34,604 nt of DNA, from assembly GCA_030538215.1 (NCBI GenBank), contig JAUNUM010000024.1:1-34604 (forward strand), read 5' to 3'. The notes under the pieces are model-generated. The model searched no databases and was not told the origin of the DNA. It saw nothing but the letters and a program-made list of their open reading frames with translations. A program made the translations under genes and the position numbers. The number at the start of each line of letters is the position of its first letter. Position 1 is the stretch's first letter. This document shows positions 17,007 to 25,645 of this stretch, piece after piece. The stretch comes from Bacteroidia bacterium. Lineage in GTDB: Bacteria > Bacteroidota > Bacteroidia > Bacteroidales > Dysgonomonadaceae.

Positions 17007-18590
17007 TTAAAATAACTCCTCCAAAATATTTGCTTTTGCAGCATTGGGTGCGCGAACTCGTAACCGGTGAGAAACACTTGGGGCAATTTCTGTAGCATCG
17101 ATTACTCGATATATCTTTTGTGGTTTAATATTGTTTCCAAAAAAGATAACCGGTGCATGAACAGCATTGTCGCGTACGCGGGCATTATTATTCGGATCAT
17201 TTTCGAAAACGACCTTCCAACCGGGTTGTAATTCCAAATACAAGTCACCCGAAATGCCTTTATAGAAACCATTTCTATAATGTTGTACATTTTGGTTATA
17301 AGCGCCGTGCAGCATCTGATGCGATGTGATAACATCCTGTATTCCCGATGATTGTACCAAAAATTCAGCGGCTTTTTGCTGGAACTCCACAAAGTTTATT
17401 TTCCTATCTTCGATAAGTTTTCGATTGAAAAACAGCTGCTGGTTGTAATATTTGCTTATCCATTGCTCACGACCGTAAATAGCCATCAAATACATATTGA
17501 GCAATGCAATACTTCTGTCGGGATAAAAATCACCACCCGATATTACCATATCCGAAGGATGGATTTCCTGTTCGTTGAAATATCCGGTGGAAGCCACAAA
17601 AATTAACGCGTTCTGTAAGCCTACGGCTGAATCGATGGCATCTAACAGTTTCCCTATTTCTTGATCTAAACGGTAGTATGTATCTTGAATTTCAACGGAA
17701 TAATTCTTGTCAAGTGAATTTTCAAAATTACCTGCATAAAAAGTAAGTGCGAGAAAATCGGGATTTTGACGTTTCCCTAATGAGCTGGATTTCAATACTT
17801 TTTCGGCAATTTCACGAATTTCTGTATTTACATACGGTGATTGCTTTAGTAATCGTACGTGATTTTTCTTTTCCACACCAAAATAGTGCTGAAAATTGTA
17901 AAGATTTTTGGTGTACGGAAATGCTTTGTAATTCGATATATCAATGGCAGGACGCCAAGTGATAGAGCCGATTTTCCTGTTCAGTGCTTCCGGTGCACGA
18001 TTGTGTTGTTCAACTATGGGTTGTCGGGTTTTATAATAAGCGCTTGTAGCCCAATTTCCTGTCAAGTCTTCCACCCAAAAAGCGCCACTGGCTGCATGTC
18101 CGCCCGAAACAAGCGCTTGAGAAGCGTGTGGTGCAAAAGCAAAAACATCCGATTGTCCGCCGGAGGCGATTTTTAATTCATCTGCAATGGTGGAAACCTT
18201 TACAGGTAACGGAGAATAACGATCGGTGGTGAAGCTTCCGGAATAATTATTATCGAAAAACGAAGAAACTTCCCGATTCTCATTCAGGATAAACTTGTTT
18301 TCTCCGATAATTCCGTGATAAGCAGGATTTGCACCCGTGAAAATGGTAGTAATTGTAGAAGCACGATCAAGATATGGAAAGTTGAATTCCAAATCAGCAT
18401 AAACCAATCCTTCATTCAACAACTTTTTAAATCCTTTTTCTCCAAAAGTATGTTGAAACATCTCCAGATAATCGCCTCGCAACTGATCGATAGTGATTCC
18501 CACAACCAACTTAGGAGTTGTTTGTGTGTCTTGAGCACTAAGAGAAGCTATCGAAAAAAGAACGACAAGAGATGATAATATTTTAATCAT
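17007..18590 (-). CDS. Alkaline-phosphatase-superfamily protein, probably catalytically inactive
   Basis: A 527-residue exported protein. It has a signal peptide (MIKILSSLVVLFSIASLSAQ) and a PafA/nucleotide-pyrophosphatase-like fold: KLVVGITIDQLRGDYLEMF near 27-45, IFTGANPAYHGI at 83-94, and GHAASGAFWVEDLTGNWATS at 164-183. The first metal ligand Asp35 is kept. The nucleophile position of TGPGHxxxxTG-type enzymes aligns with Arg76 (RASTITTIFTG). The Asp-xxx-His ligand pair is replaced by YAGNFE (285-290), and the Asp-His of TADHG is replaced by VASTGYF (332-338). One His remains in VHAPVIFFG near the end. By my alignment from memory it should not bind two zincs, so a binding or chaperone role is possible. 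It lies between the DUF4105 gene and secA on the same strand. Confidence 0.75.
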   Translation of the reverse strand: MIKILSSLVVLFSIASLSAQDTQTTPKLVVGITIDQLRGDYLEMFQHTFGEKGFKKLLNEGLVYADLEFNFPYLDRASTITTIFTGANPAYHGIIGENKFILNENREVSSFFDNNYSGSFTTDRYSPLPVKVSTIADELKIASGGQSDVFAFAPHASQALVSGGHAASGAFWVEDLTGNWATSAYYKTRQPIVEQHNRAPEALNRKIGSITWRPAIDISNYKAFPYTKNLYNFQHYFGVEKKNHVRLLKQSPYVNTEIREIAEKVLKSSSLGKRQNPDFLALTFYAGNFENSLDKNYSVEIQDTYYRLDQEIGKLLDAIDSAVGLQNALIFVASTGYFNEQEIHPSDMVISGGDFYPDRSIALLNMYLMAIYGREQWISKYYNQQLFFNRKLIEDRKINFVEFQQKAAEFLVQSSGIQDVITSHQMLHGAYNQNVQHYRNGFYKGISGDLYLELQPGWKVVFENDPNNNARVRDNAVHAPVIFFGNNIKPQKIYRVIDATEIAPSVSHRLRVRAPNAAKANILEELF

Positions 18591-18644
18591 TGAGTTATTT
18601 TATCTATCCATTTAGTATAAACTATGCAAAAACCGTGCAAAAGT

Positions 18645-19892
18645 TTATTGTCCCCACCCTGCTTTCATATATTTCGAAGAAACATACCGTTTGTTACTTA
18701 TTTTTCTTTTTCGTGATACCAACACATTTACTCCTGAACGAATCCATAAACTCATTGAAAATGGAATAGTTGCAAGTGGTAACTGCTGTGGAATAAACCA
18801 CCAAAGAAGCAAAAAGAGCGTTAAGACTGCAAAGTTAATAAAATGATAGATATTTACCACATTTTTCAGGGGTTTTACCCAAAATAAAATGGCGAAAATA
18901 AGTGCGAAAATATTTAACCAAACAGCATTCCAATTGGGATTGGTAGCAGGATGTTCCGAGAAATACATCAAAATAAAAATAATAGCTCCTCCAATTCCGG
19001 CAACACCAAAAAGTAATGTATCATAAATTTTCGGCAGCAATGATTTGTTTAATGTTATCAGCTGAAAGATACAGACAAGAATAGTAATAAAAAGCAAAGC
19101 AAGTGCTATAATAATTGGAGAAAAAATGCCCGTTTCATATCCTGTTTTTAACTGATTATCAATGGATAGTACTGTTGTCGTTTTTTTTACGAGCGGATAG
19201 TTTAAAGTATCATTTTTTACGATGATTGCGTCTTCAAACGAATTCATCAGGTATGCAGGTATAAACATTTTTTGTCGCACATCAATCGGTTTATCGGCAT
19301 CGGAACCAATAACCAAATCAATTCCAAATTTGCTCCATGGATAAGGTATTAAGCATTCGTGTACAAGGTCACGAAAGGTTTGTTCTTTCGCTGTAGGTGG
19401 ATACTTAATGGTTCCGCCGGTAAATTTCTCAATCATATCGCGTGGACGAGTAGCACAATTGTCGTAGAAAAAGTTATATCTATATTCCTTATTTTCAGGT
19501 AATGAATTGATATAAAGTGCATCAAAAAGTTCTTGTTTTTCAGCAAAAGTTAAATTCAATTCCTGTTCAATAACTTCCCTGCCCTGCTGCCCATATTCTC
19601 TCATAAACTGATTCATTGGCGTAACACCCAATACGTAATCCGTTTCTCCACGCATGAAATGCCACATAAAGTTGGGTTTCGACATATCGAAATAGCCGTA
19701 ATTAAATACTGCATCCAATCCTATAGAGTCATCCTGCACCAAAATTGCCGTGTGCCCATAATACGCATAAACAGCTCCATACCAAGCAGATGCTGTCAGC
19801 AAGCTAACTTTTGAACTATCGCTCAATTGTATTTGAGCATTTGCAAAAACCGATAACGTTACAAGAATTATAGTGAAGAAGTATTTTTTCAT
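18645..19892 (-). CDS. DUF4105 (Lnb N-terminal-like) membrane protein
   Basis: A 415-residue protein with signal peptide MKKYFFTIILVTLSVFANA. The soluble region of about 230 residues matches the DUF4105 family by AYYGHTAILVQD (His47), FNYGYFDMSKPNFMWHFMRG (64-82) and YNFFYDNCATRPRDM (Cys146). The His and Cys pattern resembles cysteine-peptidase-like folds, but no reaction is established. Four to five membrane helices follow (about 257-281, 291-312, 322-340, 347-367 and possibly 371-390), so the N-terminal domain should be periplasmic and tethered to the inner membrane. I start it at the ATG at 19892; a TTG two codons upstream is possible. It lies 44 nt after the DUF5686 gene and 54 nt before the phosphatase-like gene, probably in one operon. 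Confidence 0.85.
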   Translation of the reverse strand: MKKYFFTIILVTLSVFANAQIQLSDSSKVSLLTASAWYGAVYAYYGHTAILVQDDSIGLDAVFNYGYFDMSKPNFMWHFMRGETDYVLGVTPMNQFMREYGQQGREVIEQELNLTFAEKQELFDALYINSLPENKEYRYNFFYDNCATRPRDMIEKFTGGTIKYPPTAKEQTFRDLVHECLIPYPWSKFGIDLVIGSDADKPIDVRQKMFIPAYLMNSFEDAIIVKNDTLNYPLVKKTTTVLSIDNQLKTGYETGIFSPIIIALALLFITILVCIFQLITLNKSLLPKIYDTLLFGVAGIGGAIIFILMYFSEHPATNPNWNAVWLNIFALIFAILFWVKPLKNVVNIYHFINFAVLTLFLLLWWFIPQQLPLATIPFSMSLWIRSGVNVLVSRKRKISNKRYVSSKYMKAGWGQ

Positions 19893-19936
19893 TATCAACT
19901 ATCTTATTTAGAAATACAAATTTACATAATAAAAGT

Positions 19937-22579
19937 TTATTTTAGCGGCCTTTCAAAAATATTCCACATGGGATAACTAATTCTAACACCGAAGCTATCG
20001 AACTTTTTATCAATAAAATTGGTAAAAACTCCTACCCTGCCCAATCCAAGAAATCCAATGGAATAACCGCCTTCGAGATAAAATTGCTTGGTTTCCGTCA
20101 TTAATCCTTTCAAATGAACAGCTTCATCGAAATAAAAGTGCTGTAAAAACGGTAAATTTTTGAATAACAGATATTGCGATTGAAAATTTAAATGTCCTTC
20201 CATCCACCATTTTTGAGAAGAATGATAAGCAGGTAACAGGTTAAAACTTCGGTGAAAATTGGATGGTGAAAACAACATCCGCTTGTTGTTGAAGTATTTA
20301 AAATCGTTGAAATACAATTTTTTGGATGATAAAAACACTCCGCTCGAAAACATATAATCCATCTCTTCAAAGGGAGAGAGTTTTATATTCTGAGAAACCG
20401 AAAAAGAAAGCCTATCATACGATGGTGCAGGATTATTGCCAAACAAATTAAATCCTTTTTTATATGCGATCGAAAAAGTGGGATACTTGCTCTCCTCATA
20501 CCATTTTCTGCCATTCCGCACGCGATAGCGATAAAAAGGCGTGTAAGACAATCCCAGAATAATGTTTGTTGCCGTGTGATTGGGATATGAAACGGCATCG
20601 GAAGGAATATTTTCTGCAATGGCTTTGCCTGCAAAGTTATATGAAGTGCGATTGCTTAAAGCAGAACGTTTATCTATTTCAGCACCCGTGTACAAATGTA
20701 ATCCATTAACAATATCGATGTAATTTTCGGCTTTAACATATCGACTGTCGTAAAAACGAATGAAGTTTTGTCCGAAATCTATTGCAACCAACGTATTCAT
20801 TAATCTTGACTCTCCGTTTTCGCTGTTTACATCGCGCGAAAGATGACCTGCCGAAAGATAAAATCTTCCAAGTCGCATTGGTGCATAATTCAACGATGTG
20901 GAAGCATGCCATAATATCTCTTTTCTTGCTGTGGCATAATAAACCGATGGAGAAATAGAAAAACTTCTTACCTTATCAATGTTATAATTATAAGTCAACG
21001 ACTGCCCCAACCAAAAACCATCCACAAAGTTATATTCTTTCATCACGCCGAGCAGACCTCCGTAGCGCAGCGACATTTTCTCGTTTATCTTCCATCTTCC
21101 TCCCTGCGTAATTCTTCCGAAAACCGTTTTAGGGTTGTCGTCAATAGATAAAACCACTCCATCTTTTTTGTTATTCGTACCGGTTGAATCGGTAGCGGCA
21201 ATAGAATCACTAACCTGATAACTTTTTATCTCATCTTCATGAAGCGGCAGCTCACGAACCGAAGCCCAATAAGTTGAATCTCGTTTTAACGCCAAGGTGT
21301 CCACTTCCATTTTTACATTTTCAATGTCCTTAATTTCAATCGACTCACGTTGTTTTTTCACCTCTTCCGGTTCCGTTGCCTTACTCATTAATTTCGACAT
21401 CTTATAAGCATCTTTCGTGCTTAAATTCTCTTTTTGCGAGAGCTTTTCTATTTCTGAAAATATTTTTTGTTGCTTGGGTGTTGCCGGCTTCTCAGAAACC
21501 ATTGCTTCGATATTTTTTTGAGCTATTGCCGACGGCTTACGGTTTTCGTCAATTTCTACAGTATTGTATTTTATAGAAGCAAAGTATCTTCCTGAGCCCT
21601 TTACGCCCATCGTGTTCATTTTCATAGAAACATCGTAAGTTGTTGGTAAGTAAATAAATGATTTTACCGGATGATAGTTTATTCTGTAATGCAACGAAGT
21701 GCCTAATTCGCTGGCTACTAAATCGGCAATATAAACATTCCATGTATTTTCCAAAATATAAAGATAGCCCGAGAAAAGTTTGGGATTTTTCTTTCGGGGA
21801 GTTACTTTTATTTTATTTACTATAATATCGTCTTTATAATCAACATTTTCCAGCTTAAAAGCATACAGTCTGAACGCACCCGGCGAAAGTGGTGAAATTC
21901 TGTCATCCAATTTGGCATTATAAATACTTGATGTCATTATGCTTAGCCCTTTAGACACATTGAATTCTTTTGGTATTGAGGTTTTTAGCGCTAATACCTT
22001 TTGGTTGTATGTTTCGGGAGACGTGAAGTTTATTTCGCTTTTTGATTCTAATAACAATGACTTGCCAATGAGCGAATTAAAATCGAAATTACCGCCATTC
22101 ACTTTCATTGCACGTTTGAAAATAGCGGGAATTTTGTCAATCGTAAGACTGCCTTTTATGTATGCTTCCGATGTGTATTTTTTCACTTGGTATTGATGAT
22201 AAGGAGCATAAGCAATGGCTTTTCGCATAATCCGATAAGCGGGATCTTCTCCGTCGGGGTACACAATTACTTCATTTAACACATACGATTTCTCTTGCAA
22301 CTCAATATTTACGGATAAATCACTATTACCCATATTGATAACTTTTTTTTGAGTTTCATAACCCAATGATCGAAATTCGCAAGTGTATTTGCCTGGTTGT
22401 AAGGCAGTTTGAAACTGTCCTAAATCGTCGGCGGCAACACCACGAAGAACTTCGTAAATATAAATAGTGGAATTAGGAATGGGTTCTCCTTTCTTGTTAA
22501 CGATGGTTCCTTTCAAATGCTGAGCACCGATTGGCGCAATAAATAACAAAAAGAAAATAGAGCATACTAGTTTTTTCAT
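19937..22579 (-). CDS. DUF5686 outer-membrane protein with carboxypeptidase-regulatory-like domain
   Basis: An 880-residue protein with signal peptide MKKLVCSIFFLLFIAPIGAQ. Residues 21-100 form a CarboxypepD_reg-like beta domain (HLKGTIVNKKGEPIPNSTIY, GKYTCEFRSLGYET), a plug-like module common in TonB-dependent and related proteins of the phylum. The DUF5686 region follows (VIVYPDGEDPAYRIMRKAI near 106-124). The last 350 residues alternate aromatic and polar residues as in an outer-membrane beta-barrel and end in a typical strand. There is no TonB plug domain. The cargo or function is unknown. Neighbours downstream on the same strand are DUF4105 and the phosphatase-like gene, all exported. 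Confidence 0.85.
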   Translation of the reverse strand: MKKLVCSIFFLLFIAPIGAQHLKGTIVNKKGEPIPNSTIYIYEVLRGVAADDLGQFQTALQPGKYTCEFRSLGYETQKKVINMGNSDLSVNIELQEKSYVLNEVIVYPDGEDPAYRIMRKAIAYAPYHQYQVKKYTSEAYIKGSLTIDKIPAIFKRAMKVNGGNFDFNSLIGKSLLLESKSEINFTSPETYNQKVLALKTSIPKEFNVSKGLSIMTSSIYNAKLDDRISPLSPGAFRLYAFKLENVDYKDDIIVNKIKVTPRKKNPKLFSGYLYILENTWNVYIADLVASELGTSLHYRINYHPVKSFIYLPTTYDVSMKMNTMGVKGSGRYFASIKYNTVEIDENRKPSAIAQKNIEAMVSEKPATPKQQKIFSEIEKLSQKENLSTKDAYKMSKLMSKATEPEEVKKQRESIEIKDIENVKMEVDTLALKRDSTYWASVRELPLHEDEIKSYQVSDSIAATDSTGTNNKKDGVVLSIDDNPKTVFGRITQGGRWKINEKMSLRYGGLLGVMKEYNFVDGFWLGQSLTYNYNIDKVRSFSISPSVYYATARKEILWHASTSLNYAPMRLGRFYLSAGHLSRDVNSENGESRLMNTLVAIDFGQNFIRFYDSRYVKAENYIDIVNGLHLYTGAEIDKRSALSNRTSYNFAGKAIAENIPSDAVSYPNHTATNIILGLSYTPFYRYRVRNGRKWYEESKYPTFSIAYKKGFNLFGNNPAPSYDRLSFSVSQNIKLSPFEEMDYMFSSGVFLSSKKLYFNDFKYFNNKRMLFSPSNFHRSFNLLPAYHSSQKWWMEGHLNFQSQYLLFKNLPFLQHFYFDEAVHLKGLMTETKQFYLEGGYSIGFLGLGRVGVFTNFIDKKFDSFGVRISYPMWNIFERPLK

Positions 22580-22616
22580 TCAATATTTTACAATGAAAGA
22601 TTAATAGTTTGAGGAG

Positions 22617-22624
22617 CAAAATTA
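22617..22624 (-). promoter_or_regulatory. Possible -7 box of the DUF5686-DUF4105 unit
   Basis: Minus-strand TAATTTTG fits TAnnTTTG, 38 nt ahead of the ATG at 22579. The -33 region is not a good match. Confidence 0.45.
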
Positions 22625-22752
22625 TTAATTTTATCAAACCTCTTCTTATAGTTGTACTTAAAAGTATTATAATTTGCTATTATTTAACGTGGTTTAGACA
22701 ATATGCTTTTCTTTTTGAGTTATTTTTATAAATGAGGAAGGAAGAAGGAAAT

Positions 22753-22790
22753 AAAAAACGATGACTTTCTTTTGAAAGTCATCGTTTTTT
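22753..22790 (-). terminator. Terminator of rpmE2
   Basis: A perfect 17-bp stem (22753-22769 with 22774-22790) with a TTTT loop, core CGATGACTTTC/GAAAGTCATCG, flanked by A and T runs. It lies 20 nt past the rpmE2 stop. Because of its symmetry it could act on either strand. Confidence 0.9.
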
Positions 22791-22809
22791 ATTTCTGTTC
22801 GTAGAAAAA

Positions 22810-23064
22810 TTATTTTTTCTTACGATCTCCGTAGCGACTCATAAATTTGTCAACGCGACCTGCCGTATCCACCAATTTTTGTTTTCCGGTGTAGAACGGA
22901 TGCGATGAACTGGTAATCTCAAGTTTTACCAAAGGATAAGTAACACCGTCAATTTCAATGGTTTCCTTTGCGTTAATGGTTGAACGTGAAATAAAAACTT
23001 CATCGTTCGACATATCTTTGAAAACTACCGGGCGATAATTGCTTGGATGTATTTCTTTTTTCAT
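22810..23064 (-). CDS. rpmE2: 50S ribosomal protein L31, type B (zinc-free)
   Basis: An 84-residue L31 of the large subunit. It opens [20 protein letters not shown] and has [20 protein letters not shown] and [11 protein letters not shown], the L31 signature. It has no cysteine at all, so it is the zinc-independent B type. It is transcribed alone from 23111-23140 and ends at a strong terminator. In other bacteria the B form is often induced by zinc shortage, but no Zur-like palindrome is evident here and it may be the only L31 of this organism. Confidence 0.97.
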   Translation of the reverse strand: MKKEIHPSNYRPVVFKDMSNDEVFISRSTINAKETIEIDGVTYPLVKLEITSSSHPFYTGKQKLVDTAGRVDKFMSRYGDRKKK

Positions 23065-23110
23065 TGTTATATGTTTGTTTTATTTTTTGTTGCTCTGAAT
23101 TTTCGGAATG

Positions 23111-23140
23111 CAAAGATATAACAATTCATTGGATTACAAA
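23111..23140 (-). promoter_or_regulatory. Promoter of rpmE2
   Basis: On the minus strand TTTG (23137-23140), an 18-nt spacer and TATCTTTG (23111-23118). The -7 box is an exact match. It is divergent from cinA. Confidence 0.7.
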
Positions 23141-23181
23141 AATTAAATTGAGATATTTTCTATAAATTGGTTTTGAAAGAT

Positions 23182-23189
23182 TAATTTTG
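23182..23189 (+). promoter_or_regulatory. -7 box of cinA
   Basis: TAATTTTG fits TAnnTTTG exactly and ends only 7 nt before the first possible start codon, which implies a very short or absent leader. The -33 box is not clear. Confidence 0.5.
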
Positions 23190-23196
23190 TACAAAA

Positions 23197-24432
23197 TTGA
23201 AAAAAGTGAAGATTGAAATTATTCCCGTAGGCAATGAAATCCTTATTGGACAGATTATAGATACTAATTCCGCATGGATGGCTGCTCAATTAACGAAAGC
23301 AGGATTTGAAATTATCGCAATTACAACTGTGGGTGACTGTACAAAGGATATTTGTCAAGCATTAGATACAGCTTTTTCAAGAGCCGATGTGGTGCTGATG
23401 ACAGGAGGAGTTGGTCCCACAAAAGACGATATTACCAAAACTACACTTTGCAACTATTTCAATACCGATTTGGTTTTCGATGATAGTGTTCTGGAAAACA
23501 TCAATCGCATTTTTGCACACAAAAATTATGCATTGAATGAATTAACACGAAATCAGGCATTTGTTCCAAAAAATTGTACCGTGATTCAAAATATAGTAGG
23601 TACGGCGCCCGTTCTTTGGTTTGAGCAAAACAATAAGGTACTGGTTTCAATGCCCGGCGTGCCTTTTGAAATGAAAACGGTAATGAGTGATGAAATTATT
23701 CCAAGATTGAGGAAACAGTTTCAATCAATTGATTACTTGAAATCTTCGCTTCTAATATCAGGGATTACAGAATCGGCATTAGCCATCCGATTAAGTGATT
23801 TTGAAGAACAGCTGTCTCAAAAATTTTCACTTGCCTATCTCCCATCCTACGGATTAATTCGTTTACGATTATCGGCTTGGGGAGCAGAAAACGCTCCCGA
23901 AATGGAAGCCCGAAAAGAGCAATTAAAACAACTTGTAAAAGACGTACTGATTGACGAAAGCGACAAACCACTCGAAACCATTTTAGGCGAAAAATTGCGA
24001 AGCAAAAAACTTTCCATATCTACGGCCGAGAGCTGTACGGGCGGAAATATAGCGCATCAAATTACACTTATTTCGGGTGCATCGAACTATTTCAAGGGAA
24101 GTATTGTTTCTTATGCGAATCAGGTAAAATCCGATATTCTCAATATTGACTCTGAGATTATTGATAAATATGGCGCAGTTAGTCGAGAAGTTGTCGAACA
24201 AATGGCACAAAGTGTATCGAAAAAACTGAAAACCGATTGCTCCATCGCTGTTTCCGGCATTGCCGGACCCGATGGCGGAACACCTGACAAACCGGTGGGA
24301 ACAGTTTGGATTTGTACTAAAGTGAAAGATAAAATTTTGACACAAAAGTACCAGTTTGGCACTTCACGCGAAGAAAATATTAACAGAACAACCAATATGG
24401 CTTTGTTGCAGTTGATAAAGATGTTGGAATAA
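23197..24432 (+). CDS. cinA: CinA family protein (nicotinamide-nucleotide amidase type)
   Basis: A 411-residue two-domain protein. Residues 1-170 form the MoaB-like (COG1058) domain, with IIPVGNEILIGQIIDTNSAW and MTGGVGPTKDDITK. Residues about 255-411 form the PncC-type deamidase domain, with STAESCTGGNIAHQ, SYANQVKSDIL and GIAGPDGGTPDKPVGTVW. The family recycles nicotinamide mononucleotide released by DNA ligase and repairs pyridine nucleotides. No ATG fits the start. A TTG at 23197 (MKKVKIEIIPVGNE) or a GTG at 23206 must be used. The -7 box at 23182-23189 makes the transcript nearly leaderless. A redoxin gene follows after 17 nt. Confidence 0.93.
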   Translation: MKKVKIEIIPVGNEILIGQIIDTNSAWMAAQLTKAGFEIIAITTVGDCTKDICQALDTAFSRADVVLMTGGVGPTKDDITKTTLCNYFNTDLVFDDSVLENINRIFAHKNYALNELTRNQAFVPKNCTVIQNIVGTAPVLWFEQNNKVLVSMPGVPFEMKTVMSDEIIPRLRKQFQSIDYLKSSLLISGITESALAIRLSDFEEQLSQKFSLAYLPSYGLIRLRLSAWGAENAPEMEARKEQLKQLVKDVLIDESDKPLETILGEKLRSKKLSISTAESCTGGNIAHQITLISGASNYFKGSIVSYANQVKSDILNIDSEIIDKYGAVSREVVEQMAQSVSKKLKTDCSIAVSGIAGPDGGTPDKPVGTVWICTKVKDKILTQKYQFGTSREENINRTTNMALLQLIKMLE

Positions 24433-24449
24433 AACAAGTTACAAATATA

Positions 24450-24887
24450 ATGAACGCAGAAAAAATCACAGTAAAATCACTTGACGGAAAAACGGTAAAT
24501 TTAATAGATATTTATCATGGAAAACCTTTGTTAATCTTGTTTTTCAATATTCAATGCCTGGGGTGCGTGGGCAGAGCCATTCCACTGGCTTTCGATTACT
24601 TGCAAGAATTTAAGAGTCTTAATGTTGTAGCTATACATACTTTATTTGGAAAAGAGATAGTTACCAAAGACGATATCATCAATATATTTACCAACAAAGA
24701 GTTGCCATTCCCTATTTATTTCGATATCGAAAAAACAAATTACGAAAAATTTGAATGTGAAGGCACTCCGCACTGGATTTTAATGGATAGTGAAGGCAAT
24801 GTAAATCGTTCGATTTTCGGATCGCAAGAAAATGCTCAAACCCGATTGATTTATGCATTGGAAGAACTAACAAAAGAAGTGGAATGA
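24450..24887 (+). CDS. Thioredoxin-like redox protein
   Basis: A 145-residue thioredoxin-fold protein of the AhpC/TSA-Redoxin type without a signal peptide, so probably cytoplasmic. A CLGC motif is at 36-39 in LFFNIQCLGCVGRAIPLA, and the cis-proline loop GTPHWILMD is at 106-114. LGC between the cysteines differs from the CGPC of thioredoxin and suggests a different redox potential or partner. It lies 17 nt after cinA, and its stop overlaps the ATG of the next gene (ATGA), so the two are translationally coupled. The partner is unknown. Confidence 0.85.
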   Translation: MNAEKITVKSLDGKTVNLIDIYHGKPLLILFFNIQCLGCVGRAIPLAFDYLQEFKSLNVVAIHTLFGKEIVTKDDIINIFTNKELPFPIYFDIEKTNYEKFECEGTPHWILMDSEGNVNRSIFGSQENAQTRLIYALEELTKEVE

Positions 24888-25501
24888 AAGAAATGTGGAA
24901 CAACAAATATGCTGTAAATGAGTATATTTACGGCGAATATCCGAATAAATATTTCAAGTATGCAATAGATACTTTTCTTCCATCGGGAAAGATACTTTTA
25001 CCGGCTGAAGGTGAAGGCAGAAATGCTGTTTACGCCGCTCAAAAAGGCCTTGAAGCGGTAGCTTTCGATCAAAGCGTAGAAGGAAAAAACAAAGCTGAAA
25101 AACTGGCGGAGAAAGTTGGTGTGAAAATCGATTATCAGGTGGGTGAATTTCCTGAGTTACCGCTTATTAATGAAAAATTTGATGTCGCTGCGCTTATTTA
25201 TGCCCATTTTGCGCCACAGTTGCGTTCAAGGTATCACCGATTGATTGGCAATCTGATAAATCCCGGCGGCTTTATTATCGTAGAAGGCTTCAGCAAGCAA
25301 CATATTGAATATCAAAATGCAAATCCCAATATTGGTGGACCGAGAAACATAGAAATGCTATACACCAAAGAGATGATTCAAAACGATTTTTTCAACTTTG
25401 AAGCTATCGAATTAATTGAAACCGAAGTAGATCTTGCCGAAGGAAGCGGACATAATGGTATCGGAAAAGTAATTAGGTTTATCGGAAAGAAAAAAACCTA
25501 A
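24884..25501 (+). CDS. Class I SAM-dependent methyltransferase (TehB-like)
   Basis: A 205-residue methyltransferase. It opens MKEMWNNKYAVNEYIYGEYP, a pattern common to small TehB/thiopurine-type enzymes. The SAM-binding motif ILLPAEGEGRNAVYAA is at 37-52, Asp62 follows strand 2, and a post-motif GEFPELP is at 87-93. Its start overlaps the redoxin stop by 4 nt. Family members methylate small thiol or metalloid compounds in some bacteria, but the substrate cannot be read from the sequence. A weak terminator follows at 25545-25569. Confidence 0.85.
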   Translation: MKEMWNNKYAVNEYIYGEYPNKYFKYAIDTFLPSGKILLPAEGEGRNAVYAAQKGLEAVAFDQSVEGKNKAEKLAEKVGVKIDYQVGEFPELPLINEKFDVAALIYAHFAPQLRSRYHRLIGNLINPGGFIIVEGFSKQHIEYQNANPNIGGPRNIEMLYTKEMIQNDFFNFEAIELIETEVDLAEGSGHNGIGKVIRFIGKKKT

Positions 25502-25544
25502 AAGTAATCAACTTTTTATCGAACTTAAATCTACAACTACCATC

Positions 25545-25569
25545 AAAAAAAGCTACCAAGGCTTTTTTT
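25545..25569 (+). terminator. Terminator after the cinA-redoxin-methyltransferase unit
   Basis: AAAAAAAGC (25545-25553) pairs perfectly with GCTTTTTTT (25561-25569) across a 7-nt loop. The stem is AT-rich but ends in its own U-run, 43 nt past the methyltransferase stop. Confidence 0.6.
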
Positions 25570-25605
25570 ACACCATAATTTATACGTTTTACCCAAAACT
25601 TGCGT

Positions 25606-25613
25606 TATATTTG
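25606..25613 (+). promoter_or_regulatory. Possible -7 box of ruvA-sprA
   Basis: TATATTTG fits TAnnTTTG, 33 nt ahead of the ruvA ATG and after the preceding terminator. The -33 region (TACG) is poor. Confidence 0.45.
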
Positions 25614-25645
25614 ATGAAACAAGTAACGTTACAATTTTTTTATTT

